Assembly (NCBI GenBank): GCA_019677205.1
Contig: JAAMXY010004254.1
Location: 1-16,244, forward strand
DNA length: 16,244 nt
Direction: 5' to 3'
Source of the DNA: Pinguiococcus pyrenoidosus
Taxonomy: Eukaryota > Sar > Pinguiophyceae > Pinguiochrysidales > Pinguiochrysidaceae
Shown: positions 8,169 through 16,244 of the stretch, in pieces
Layout of the letters: the number at the start of each line of letters is the position of its first letter
Numbering within the stretch: the stretch's first letter is position 1
Program-made: the position numbers and the translations under genes
Notes under the pieces: model-generated
The model's input: only the letters and a program-made list of their open reading frames with translations
Told to the model about the DNA's origin: nothing
Database searches by the model: none

Positions 8169-9511
8169 ATGCAGCGACGCTCCTCCGCCTGTGGGCTGCA
8201 TTCTGCCGCGGTCTGGCGAAGAGTGCGAACGCCTTCTCCGGTGTCCACTTCCAAGGGAGAGCGGCAACGGTTCGCTTTCGATGCTTCTCGGACAGATGAC
8301 GAAAAACACAATTTCCAACGTTCTTCCCACAGTGAAGTAAGTCAGCGAATTCTGCGGCAGAGCGCGCCGCCCATTTGGTTGACCCGAAGCCCTCTCTGCG
8401 AAGATCTTTGATTGTGTTTGCGCAGGCCGTGCTCGTCATGACGGTCGCCGGATGCATCGGATTCGTGGGCCTCGGCCAGATGGGCTGTCGCATGGTCAGG
8501 AACCTGCTCCTGAAGGCTGCGGCGCCGCGCATCCTGCTGCTGGACCTCAAGCAGCAGGTGGCCGAGGAGATCGCCGCAGAATTCCCGGTTGGTGCAACCC
8601 CTCGTGCTCGTTCGTCGGCACGACAGCATGCGCTTTGCTGATCTGTTGCAGTGTAGGAGACTGCAGCGCGGGCTGGCTCTCTGCCCGAGATGACCAGAGA
8701 AGCGGACGTCGTGATAAGTATGCTGCCGGCATGTGCGGAAGTCCAGGCTGCATACCTAAGCGAAGAAGGCATCTTGAAGCACGCCAAAGAGGTACAGCGC
8801 TGCTCGTGCGTCAAAGTATGCGTTGGTGTGGAGAGCTCTGAATGGACCAGTGATGCTCGCTAGGGCTCGCTCCTGGTGGACTGCAGCACGGTAGCTCCGA
8901 GCACGGCAGAGCTGGTGCAGCAGGGCGCGGCGCAGCGCGGACTGGATTTCGCAAGCGCGCCCGTGAGCGGCGGTGTGCTGGGCGCCGAGCAGGCGAGCCT
9001 CACCTTCATGCTGGGAGGCGAGGAGCGCGTTCTCGAGAGGGCGGAGCCGGTGCTTCGCCATATGGGAAAGAAGGTGGTCCACTGCGGCGGTGCGGGATCG
9101 GGGGCGGCGTCGAAGCTGTGCAACAACTTGGCCCTGGCGATCCAGATGATTGGCACCAGCGAGGCGCTGGGGCTTGGCTCGCAGCTGGGGGTCAAGCCGG
9201 AGGTCCTGGCCTCCATCATGAACGCCTCCACCGCGCGGTGCTGGAGCTCGGACACGTACAACCCTTGCCCTCACGTGATGGAGAACGTGCCATCTTCGCG
9301 CGGGTATGCCGGGGGATTCGGGGTGAGGCTCATGCACAAGGATCTCACCCTGGCATTGGAGGAGGGTCACAGGGTGGGGAGCATGCGACTGCCTCTAGGG
9401 CAGAGGGCCGCCGAGGTGTATGCCGAGCTGGCCAAGAGCGACGAAGGTGGCAAGGACTTCTCCGTCGTTTTCAAGCACCTCTTCCCCGAAATCGTCAAAG
9501 CTAGAAGCTAG
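8169..9511 (+). CDS. HIBADH: 3-hydroxyisobutyrate dehydrogenase, probably mitochondrial (four exons)
   Basis: The enzyme oxidises 3-hydroxyisobutyrate to methylmalonate semialdehyde with NAD+ in valine breakdown. My preferred exons are 8169-8336, 8426-8591, 8667-8791 and 8864-9511, giving 368 residues (human enzyme 336). GFVGLGQMG (G71, G73, G76 in this model) is the Rossmann GxGxxG site. SAPVSGG (184-190) is the substrate-binding signature of the beta-hydroxyacid dehydrogenase family, and K237 in ASKLCNN is the catalytic lysine. CWSSDTYNPCPHVME and the C-terminal KDFSVVFKHLF are specific to HIBADH rather than glyoxylate or tartronate reductases. Exon 1 gives a Ser/Arg-rich N-terminus beginning MQRRSSACGLHSAAVWRR, like a mitochondrial presequence, but its last third is acidic and its start is uncertain. 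A start at the ATG at 8438 would give a 308-residue protein without a leader. The second intron could instead be 8588-8656. The last two exons are secure; the first is tentative. Confidence 0.88.
8337..8425 (+). other. Intron 1 of HIBADH
   Basis: The donor is a full consensus GAA|GTAAGT and the acceptor GTGTTTGCGCAG|GCC follows a T-rich tract, giving 89 nt in phase 0. If translation starts at 8438, this is a 5' UTR intron. A weaker donor at 8164 (TCG|GTGCAA) would also stay in frame and would give a different leader starting at the ATG at 8107. Confidence 0.65.
8592..8666 (+). other. Intron 2 of HIBADH (boundaries ambiguous)
   Basis: The protein alignment demands removal of a segment between the residues EFP and GSLPEM, because the unspliced frame reaches a stop at 8654-8656. 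Two in-frame solutions exist: donor G|GTGCAA at 8592 with acceptor CTGCAG at 8666 (75 nt, phase 1), or donor CCG|GTTGGT at 8588 with acceptor TGTAG at 8656 (69 nt, phase 0). They differ by two residues in a variable loop. The best-looking acceptor, TTGCAG at 8650, is excluded by the in-frame stop. Confidence 0.6.
8792..8863 (+). other. Intron 3 of HIBADH
   Basis: Donor AAAGAG|GTACAG and acceptor GATGCTCGCTAG|GGCTCG enclose 72 nt in phase 0. Splicing joins ILKHAKE directly to GSLLVDCST, which is the uninterrupted sequence expected for HIBADH. Confidence 0.9.
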
Positions 9512-9550
9512 AGATAGATAGGCCATAATCTTCTTCAGAGTCAGACAAGC

Positions 9551-9640
9551 CAAAAGTCTTTCCGATTTTTTCCAAGTCTTTCAAGTCTTTTCGAGTCTTG
9601 CAAGGAAGCCTTTCAAGTCCTTCAAGTCTTTCAAGTCTCT
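9551..9640. repeat. Imperfect 9-bp repeat, TTTCAAGTC type
   Basis: CAAGTC recurs at 9573, 9582, 9614, 9623 and 9632, with a CGAGTC variant at 9592; within each run the spacing is 9 bases. It starts about 40 bases after the HIBADH stop, so it lies in the 3' UTR or just past it. Confidence 0.75.
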
Positions 9641-9690
9641 CGCGGCAGCCAACCCAACGCACAAGAAAGGCGGCAACTACGGTTTGGATC

Positions 9691-9720
9691 TTCATTTCAT
9701 TTCATTTCATTTCATTTCAG
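9691..9720. repeat. Pentanucleotide microsatellite (TTCAT)n
   Basis: Five perfect TTCAT units span 9691-9715, followed by a TTCAG unit and then TTTCAG. This is a simple-sequence repeat in intergenic DNA. Confidence 0.95.
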
Positions 9721-10177
9721 TTTCAGTATTCGGCATCTCGTCGATTTCGCCGTTGTTCCATGGGACTTTTGAAAGTGGAATCCTCAACTGTTCCAGTCGA
9801 TTCCTACAGCTCTCGTCCAACGGCGAAGCTCGATTCAAACTTCCAACGCCGCGAGGAAACGCCCGATTGGCCGACTCCGACCAGCCAATGTACTTGCAGG
9901 CCACGACGCGTTGGCGATGGAACGCACCTATGGGGCGCCTAAAGATTTAGCTTTGCTACTTTGCGGATCTTCCTTCATTTCACTGCGCTTAAAGTCCCGA
10001 TCCCGTTTTGCATTCGAACAAAGTCTCTCCCTCTGTTGCGCCCATACAAGGCTCGACCAACCCCACCGCGCGCATCCTCGCCGTCTCTCCCTGTTTCGTT
10101 ACGGCGCAACGGAGCTGGATACATTGCGGGGCTGGTAGCTCGTGTTTCGCCGCGCGTAGTCTTCTCCCGTCCTCAAG

Positions 10178-10991
10178 ATGTCCACGCACCGCTCCAAGGA
10201 CTTGCGCTCCGTGACGCGGACGGCGACGCAGGCCCAGGTACGCTGGATCCAGCTCGTGCCCAACAGCAGTTGGTTTTCGTGCTGTTGGCCTTTCGACGAA
10301 GCGCGCGCCCATGCCCACTGGAGTGGATCTGAGATTTCGTGTACACGGGATCAACACTCACCGTAGATGCGTCTGCTTGTTCATGCCGCAGCTGAACCGC
10401 ATCGATGACTACATCCCGTTCGTGATGGAATACGTTGACGCCGAGGGCAACCCCGTCTCTGTTCCCTGGTACCGTCTGCGACTTCACGTCTGAGCTGCGA
10501 GAGGATGTCGGTCAACTAAGGCTTTCGGTTGCCTCACAGCTGCTGCAAGAAGAGATGCGTGTGCAGCTTCGGCTGTGGAAACACGTTGGAGGACACGTTT
10601 CTGATCTCGCTGCTGCTCATGAGCGTCTGGTGCATGATTCTTGGGTTCACCGTTCTCTGCGTGCACGGTACGACGCTGTGGATTGCCCTCAAGGCAAGCC
10701 ACACAAGCTCACCCACCGGGTGGCTCCGCAGGTGCTCTTGAGTCCGACGAAGGAACCCGCGTGGCGCTCTGGGCGTACTTCTGGTTCTTCCTGGTGTTCG
10801 TGTCCATCACCATCGGCTCCGTCCACACCACGGGCATTGTCAACGAGCGCACGGAGGCTCAGCAGGCAGAGCTGCGCCAGAAGCTGCTGGACATGCGCGA
10901 CCGGGTCGAGGAGATGGAGAAGGAGAACCAGTCTTTCAAGGACGTCTTGAACGTCAGCAACCCCGTCGGCGCCGGAGAGGCCAAGGCGTAA
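10178..10991 (+). CDS. Small two-helix membrane protein with C-terminal coiled coil, family unknown (four exons)
   Basis: I do not recognise this family. Exons 10178-10237, 10392-10468, 10540-10667 and 10732-10991 join in consistent phases (0, 2, 1) to give 174 residues from ATG (context TCAAGATGT) to TAA. The basic N-terminus is followed by an amphipathic stretch (LNRIDDYIPFVMEYVD) and a cysteine cluster with Cys at 46, 47, 48, 52, 54 and 58. Two hydrophobic segments then follow, about 65-87 and about 98-120, separated by a short acidic loop. The tail, about 125-160, is a Glu/Gln/Arg-rich coiled coil (QQAELRQKLLDMRDRVEEME). Two helices with a short loop place both ends on the same side of the membrane. 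The cysteines beside helix 1 could be palmitoylated or bind metal; this is a guess. There is no cleavable signal peptide, and the compartment is unknown. Helix sequences are split between exons and become continuous only after splicing, which supports the model. Confidence 0.68.
10238..10391 (+). other. Intron 1 of the two-helix membrane protein gene
   Basis: Donor GCCCAG|GTACGC and acceptor CATGCCGCAG|CTGAAC, 154 nt, phase 0. It is about twice the length of the other introns, so a tiny extra exon inside it cannot be excluded. Confidence 0.65.
10469..10539 (+). other. Intron 2 of the two-helix membrane protein gene
   Basis: Donor CCCTG|GTACCG and acceptor GTTGCCTCACAG|C, 71 nt, phase 2. An AACTAAG branch-point-like word followed by pyrimidines precedes the acceptor. 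A second acceptor at 10566 (GTGTGCAG|C) lies exactly 27 nt downstream and keeps the same frame. Confidence 0.6.
10668..10731 (+). other. Intron 3 of the two-helix membrane protein gene
   Basis: Donor GCACG|GTACGA and acceptor GGCTCCGCAG|GTGCTC, 64 nt, phase 1. Splicing restores a Gly codon across the junction and connects the two hydrophobic segments through a short acidic loop. Confidence 0.7.
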
Positions 10992-11548
10992 GCGGCAGGC
11001 GCTTGCTGTGTGACCAGTAGTTTCCGGTGTTTCGAGCGATTGCAGCCTGTCGCGTTTTGGAAGAACGGGTGCTTCTCAGACTTTCGCGCTTCTCACACTT
11101 CCGCGCTCGTTCTCGACGATACTACGAATTTCAATCGCATCATATGTGCTCGAGCTACGGGGGCCAGGCGTTCACAGCATCCGATGTGTTCGTGTGGAGG
11201 AAGAAGATGATGGGCTCAGAGTGCAACAACGCCACACTAGTCCTGAGTAACAAGCCGCGGCAGATCAGACCTCGCCTCCTCTCATGCCATGCCATGCTTT
11301 GCCATGCCATGCTTTGCCATGCTTAGCCATGCTTTGCCTGGCAATGCATAGAAAACGAACGAAGTTCATCGACACGGAAACCTTTTCTCAGGTGAAACAC
11401 ATGACTGCCCTTCGATTCCTCCGGCAGTTCCCACACTGTCAGCCCACATGCTATCAGCTGGTTCTCAAAATTGAAGCCTGGAAGCTCCTTTACAACTCTC
11501 GTCCACGCCCGAATCCATCTGCCTTCATGCGTTCACAGCGGCAGGCCC
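10992..11548. other. Convergent intergenic region before the glutamate synthase 3' end
   Basis: These 557 bases lie between the stop codons of two convergent genes and should hold both 3' UTRs. The frames open here (66-144 codons) have no recognisable features or overlap the gene ends. In particular no minus-strand frame resembles the beta subunit of glutamate synthase. Confidence 0.5.
11283..11338. repeat. Imperfect CATGCC/CATGCTTTGC tandem repeat
   Basis: A 15-bp unit CATGCCATGCTTTGC occurs twice in tandem and is followed by shorter 10-bp variants, CATGCTTAGC and CATGCTTTGC. It is a degenerate simple repeat in the convergent 3' region; there are no spacers, so it is not a CRISPR-type array. 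Confidence 0.85.
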
Positions 11549-12698
11549 TTAGACCTGCTGCTGTGCACTTGCAGATTGCGAATCGGCTTCCGCTGCCTTG
11601 GCGGCACCCCGCTCCTGGAGCACTCGCTTGTAGTCCGTCGGCATGACCTTGATGAAGCAGGGCACCTCGTCCTCCCAGTTCTCCAGGATGGTCGCGGCAC
11701 GAGACGAGTTGGTGCGCGCACGGTGCTCTTCGATGTAGGACTTGAGCACGTCCATCTCCTCCGCACTCTCTAGGCGTTCCAGCTCCACCATTCCCATGTT
11801 GCATCGGTTGGCGAACCGGCTCTCCGGGTCGTAGATGTACGCGATGCCGCCGCTCATGCCAGCGGCGAAGTTGCGCCCGGTCTTGCCGAGGACGACGACG
11901 CGCCCTCCGGTCATGTACTCGCACCCGTGATCACCCACGCCTTCCACCACGGCGAGCGCGCCCGAGTTCCGCACGCAGAAGCGCTCCCCCGCTGTTCCTC
12001 TGAAGAAGGCCTTGCCGTTGGTCGCGCCGTACAGGCACACGTTGCCGACCACGACGGCGTCCTCGATGTTGATGCCAGACTTTTCACAAGCCGCCTCGTC
12101 GGGCTTGACCACGATCTCTCCGCCGCTGAGGCCCTTGCCGACGTAGTCGTTCGAGTCTCCCGTGACGTTGAGCGTCACGCCCTTGGCAAGGCAGAAGCCG
12201 AGACTCTGCCCTCCGTGGCCGGCGAGGTTGATCGTGATGGTCCCGTCTGGCAGGCCCTCCTCGCCGTACTTCTTGGAGACGTTCCAACTGAGGATCGTGC
12301 CCACCGTGCGGTTCAGGTTGGTGACGGGAAGGTCGATGACGACCTTCTCGCCATTCTCGAGCGCGTCCTTGGCCTGCGCGACCAGCTCGTTGTCCAGCGC
12401 GAGCTCGAGCTCGTGGTCCTGCTCCATGGTCTTGATGGTGCCCGCGTCGGGATTGAGCTCGCTGGCCGGCGTCAGCAACGCGCTCAGGTCCATGCCCTTG
12501 CTCTTGTAGTGGAGCACGCTCTCGTTCACCTGCAGCTTATCCGCACGTCCCACCATTTCATCGACGGTGCGGAAGCCCAGCTCGGCCATGTACTCACGGA
12601 CGCGCTCGGCCATGAGCCAGAAGTAGTTGACCACGTGCTCGGGCTGGCCCACGAACTTGGCGCGAAGCTCGGGATCCTGCGTCGCGATGCCCACGGGG

Positions 12699-12737
<39 letters not shown>

Positions 12738-15700
12738 AGCACGATCAGCGGCGCCGTACTGAAGCCGAACTCCTCGGCGCCGAGGAGCGCGGCAATCACC
12801 ACGTCCCTGGCCGTCTTCAGCTGACCGTCGGTCTGCAGCCGCACCCGGCTGCGGAGGCCGTTGAGCACGAGGGTCTGCTGCGCTTCGGCAATGCCAAGCT
12901 CGAACGGGAGCCCAGCTCCCTTGACGCCCGTCCACGCAGCAGCACCGGTGCCGCCGTCGTGTCCGGAGATGGTGATGTGGTCGGCCTTGGCCTTGGCGAC
13001 GCCAGCCGCGACGACGCCGACGCCGACCTCGGACACGAGCTTCACGCTCACCTCGCCGACGGGGTTCGCGTTCTTCAGGTCGTGGATCAGCTGCGCCAGG
13101 TCCTCGATCGAGTAGATGTCGTGGTGCGGCGGCGGCGAGATGAGGCCCACCCCAGGCGTGGTGTGCCTGGCGGACGCGATGTAGTCCGTCACCTTGTGGC
13201 CAGGCAGCTCGCCACCCTCTCCGGGCTTGGCGCCCTGCGCCATCTTAATCTGAATCTGGTCGGAGTTGGCCAGGTAGTACGAAGTCACGCCGAATCGCCC
13301 GCTCGCGACCTGCTTGATCGCCGACCGGCGGTTGTCACCGTAGCGTCGCGCGTCCTCGCCGCCTTCGCCCGTGTTGCTGCGCCCACCGAGGGCGTTCATC
13401 GCCACGGCGAGAGACTCGTGCGCCTCCTGGGAGATGGATCCCAAGCTCATGGCGCCGGTGGCGAAGCGCTTCACGATCTCCTGCGCGGGCTCCACTTCCT
13501 CCAGGGGAATCTTGGGGCCAGGGCGGAACTTCAGCAGTCCCCGAAGGGTGATCGTCTGATTGGACTTGTCCACGATGTCGCTGTACTCCTTGAAGGCGTC
13601 GCGGCTATTCATCTTCCCGGCCATCTGCAGGGCCACCATGCTGGAAGGAGTGTTGAGATGCTCCTCTCCGCCGTTGCGGTAGTGGTACTGGCCGGGGTTT
13701 CGGAGCAGCGGGGCGCCGGAGTAGAGGTTGCGCGGGTACGCCGCTTGGTGCAGCTTCATGATATCTTGGTACAGAGCCTCGAAGCCCGCGCCCTGGAGCC
13801 GGCTGGTGGTGCCCGTGAAGGCCAGCTCGACGATCTCGTCGGACAGGCCGACGCACTCGAAGATCTGAGCGCCCTTGTAGCTCTGCAGGGTGCTGATTCC
13901 CATCTTGGCCATCACCTTGAGCAGGCCCTTGGCGACGGCCTTGCGGTAGCTCTGGAACAGCTCCTCGTCGGTAAACTCGACGCCGGAGCGAGCCCCCACG
14001 AGGCCTTCGTAGTTCATCTTCGAGAGCGCTTCGTAGGCCATCCACGGGCACACGGCATCGCAGCCGAAGCCGGTGATGGTCGCGAAGTCATGCACCTCGC
14101 GGACGTCGCCCGACTCGCAGAACAGCGCAGCGCGGGAACGCTGCTTGGTGGACAGGAGCTTCTGGTGCACGGCGCCCACGGCCAGCAGCGACGGGATGGG
14201 CAGGCGGTCCGGACCAGCGAGGCGGTCACTCAAGACGATGATCTTGGCGCCGCCCTTTCCGTAGGGACCCTGCACGGCTTCAGCGGCCGAGGCCGCGACG
14301 GATGTCACCGCATTCGCAAGGCCTTCCGGGCCCGACCCGACGGGGAAGGTGGCATCGATGACGGTCGTGTTCCATCCATTGAAGGAATGCTCCTTGATGG
14401 CAGCCATCTCCTCCAAGGTCAGCACCGGGTGCGGCACCTCGAGGCGCTGCGCCGCGGTCTCGTTGACCTCGAGCACGTTCGCCTCGGGGCCGACGGGGCA
14501 CACCAGAGACATGACGAGCTCCTCGCGGATGGGATCGATGGGGGGGTTCGTGACCTGGGCGAAGAGCTGCTTGAAGTATTCCGAAAGCTGCCGAGGCTGC
14601 TGGCTGAGCACCGCAAGCGGCGCGTCGTTTCCCATGGACCCGAGCGCTTCCTTGCCGCCGGCGGCCATGGGGTAGAGCAGCATGTCCATCGTCTCGGTCG
14701 TGAAGCCGAAGAGGTTGAGCTTGTGGTTGCTCTTCTCCAGGTCGAAGAGCTCCAGGGTGCGCAGCTTGCGGCCCGCGGTCTTCGCGTCCTGCACCCACTC
14801 GCCGAGGGTGCGGTAGCCCTTCTCCAGCCACTCTCCGTAGGGTCGGGACGCGGCGATGCTCTCCTTGATTTCCGAGTCCGGCACGATGCGGCCCTCGTCG
14901 AAGTCGACCAGGAACATCTTGCCCGGTTCGAGGCGCTGCTTGTCCACGACGATGGAGTCGGAGAGTTCCGGGACAACGCCGACCTCCGAACTGAGAAGCA
15001 CGCGGTCGTCGTTGGTGACGTAGTAGCGGCTGGGGCGAAGACCGTTGCGGTCGAGGGTGGCGCCGATGTAGCGGCCATCGGTGAAGGCGATCATGGCCGG
15101 GCCGTCCCAGGGCTCCATCACGCAGCTGTTGTACTTGTAGAAGTTCTTCTTGGCGTTGCTGAGCGTGAAGTTGTCCTGCCAGGCCTCGGGAATCATCATC
15201 ATCATGACCTCGGGGATGCTGCGGTCGGAGCCCTTCACGAGGGTCTCCATGCACGAGTCGAAGTTGCCCGAGTCGCTCCACATGTCACTCGTGATTGGCA
15301 GAAGCTGCTCGGTGTCGTCCTTGAAGTACGGGGAGTGGATGCTGCCGCTGCGGCTGTACATCCAGTTCTTGTTCCCGCGAAGCGTGTTGATCTCTCCGTT
15401 GTGGCACATCATGCGATTCGGCTGCGCGCGGTCCCAGCTGGGGAAGGTGTTGGTGCTGAAGCGGCTGTGCACGAGCGCCATGTGCGACTCCAGGTCCTTC
15501 TGCTGCAAGTCAACGTAGTACTCGGCCACCTGCTCCGGCGTGAGCTGCCCCTTGTACGTGATCGTCTGGCTAGACAGACTGCACACGTAGAAGGAGGGGT
15601 GCTTGCCCGTCTCCGCGAGCTCGTTCTGCGTGAGCGCGCGGACCTTGTAGAGCTTGCGTTCGAAGGCGTCGTTTGCGATTTTCTTGGTGTTCTCCACGAT

Positions 15701-16141
15701 GACCTGCTCGATGCGCGGCTCCGTGTCGAGGGCGGCCTGGCCGATCATGGAGTTGTCGACCGGCACGGTGCGCCAGCCGAGCACGGTGAAGCCGGCCTTC
15801 TTCAGGTTGCGGTTCAGCACGGCCTTGGCCGCCTCGGCCAACTCATCCTCCTTCTCCAGGAAGATGTTGCCAGCAGCGAAGTTCCCCAGCGAAGGCAGGA
15901 CGGCGCCGCAGTCCTCCTTGGCGACGCGCCGCATGAAGCCTTCTGGCATGCCCAGGAGCATCCCGGCGCCATCTCCGGAAGAGGCGTCGCACCCGCAGCC
16001 ACCGCGGTGGGACATGCGGAAGAGCATCTCCGTCGCATCCGTCACGATCATGCGATCCTGCTGCTTCTTGAGGTGCGCGACCAGACCCACGCCGCAGGAG
16101 TCGCGCTCCAGCTCCGGGTCGTAGAGCCCCTGGCGCGGCAT
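11549..16141 (-). CDS. Glutamate synthase large (alpha) subunit, NAD(P)H-type, no fused beta domain
   Basis: The enzyme makes two glutamates from glutamine and 2-oxoglutarate. This intronless 1530-residue ORF holds all four alpha-subunit regions: the type II glutamine amidotransferase (about 16-430) with nucleophile C16 in RDSCGVGL; the central domain (about 470-790); the FMN-binding synthase domain (about 860-1210) with NTGEGGE, AKPGEGGELPGH and GHDGGTG; and the C-terminal GxGxG helix domain (about 1260-1500). C1137, C1143 and C1148 (CIMMRKCHLNTC) bind the 3Fe-4S cluster. Between GGED (927-930) and SAIKQVASGRFG (940) the ferredoxin loop of Fd-GOGAT is absent, and sequences such as GLYDP...DSCGVG resemble plant NADH-GOGAT and bacterial GltB. 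It ends with KVMPTDYKRVLQERG and a short Ala/Ser/Gln tail exactly where eukaryotic NADH-GOGAT continues into the beta domain. Homology starts at residue 4, an in-frame TAG lies 18 nt before the ATG, and that TAG closes a good splice acceptor. A targeting leader is therefore likely encoded outside the window. Confidence 0.95.
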
Positions 16142-16190
16142 CGCGGACAGAGGTGTCGCCTAGGTCACAGGAAGAAGCAAAGGATGGTGT
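16142..16190 (-). other. Likely 3' splice acceptor of an upstream leader exon for glutamate synthase
   Basis: Read on the minus strand, a pyrimidine-rich tract (CATCCTTTGCTTCTTCCTG, about 16172-16190) leads to TGACCTAG at 16160, a typical acceptor. The 18 nt from 16159 to 16142 are open in frame with the GOGAT ATG. If used, the intron extends past the right edge and an upstream exon supplies the true start. The remaining bases to 16244 hold nothing else I can call. Confidence 0.5.
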
Positions 16191-16244
16191 GAGCGCGTCG
16201 CTTTGCCGTCAACTTCTGGGTCCAGCTCAACATCTGCCCTGCGG

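Larger units (their letters stand above)
9512..10177. other. Intergenic region between HIBADH and the two-helix membrane protein gene
   Basis: These 666 bases contain the HIBADH 3' UTR and the upstream region of the next gene. Two simple repeats lie near the left end (listed separately). Frames of 65-123 codons are open but run through the repeats or the next gene's first exon and intron, with no recognisable protein features. I see no clear TATA box near 10178. Confidence 0.5.

Noticed and set aside
8083-8340. An 85-codon forward frame in the divergent promoter region
   Set aside because: Its stop overlaps the consensus GTAAGT donor, and joining it there puts the HIBADH core out of frame. 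Only its first part (from 8107) remains possible as an alternative leader.
9684-9950. An 88-codon forward frame containing repeated His-Phe-Ile-Ser
   Set aside because: Its start is the translation of the TTCAT microsatellite and the rest has no protein-like features.
11283-11338. Possible CRISPR-like array
   Set aside because: The repeats are short, degenerate and directly adjacent, with no unique spacers, and the genome is eukaryotic.
10992-11548. Search for a GOGAT beta domain downstream of the alpha ORF
   Set aside because: The gap is too short for a domain of about 500 residues, and no minus-strand frame shows FAD- or NAD-binding glycine motifs or Cys-rich cluster motifs.
11927-16192. 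A 1421-codon open frame antisense to the glutamate synthase gene
   Set aside because: The minus strand encodes an unmistakable full-length GOGAT alpha subunit. The antisense frame is a by-product of GC-rich third codon positions, is rich in His, Arg, Val and Leu, and shows no domain.

Overview
This window looks like nuclear DNA of a eukaryotic alga. The genes have short GT-AG introns (about 64-154 nt), start codons in good ATG contexts, no operon layout and no bacterial ribosome binding sites. Coding regions are GC-rich and intergenic DNA carries AT-rich islands and microsatellites. The stromal processing peptidase (SPP) gene implies a plastid. Its N-terminus reads as a signal peptide followed by a basic, Ser/Ala-rich stretch, which is the bipartite form used to reach a complex (secondary, red-lineage) plastid. 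A stramenopile, haptophyte or cryptophyte-like alga fits; I cannot name the species.

Layout, left to right: (1) 1-587, upstream DNA with an AT-rich island and perhaps the tail of another gene at the left edge. (2) 588-4004 (+), an intronless SPP-type M16 metallopeptidase. (3) 4005-4624, a convergent gap with a small GC-rich tandem repeat. (4) 4625-7850 (-), a two-exon nuclear protein with DDT, WHIM/WSD-like and Tudor-like regions, resembling ISWI-accessory and PTM/RINGLET-type chromatin proteins. (5) 7851-8168, a short divergent promoter region with an AT-rich core. (6) about 8169-9511 (+), 3-hydroxyisobutyrate dehydrogenase in four exons. (7) 9512-10177, a gap with two simple repeats. (8) 10178-10991 (+), a four-exon gene for a small two-helix membrane protein of no family I recognise. 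(9) 10992-11548, a convergent gap with a CATGCC-type repeat. (10) 11549-16141 (-), the complete large (alpha) subunit of glutamate synthase, probably with a leader exon beyond the right edge.

The genes do not form an operon or pathway cluster. SPP serves plastid protein import, glutamate synthase nitrogen assimilation, and HIBADH valine breakdown in mitochondria. The DDT protein is probably chromatin-associated. I found no tRNA, rRNA, CRISPR array, transposon or virus-derived gene, and no clearly new multi-gene system. The points most worth a second look are the glutamate synthase, which lacks both the ferredoxin loop and a fused beta domain, and the unrecognised Cys-rich two-helix membrane protein. 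The exon models are my own, built from splice-site motifs, reading phase and protein homology; no transcript data were available.
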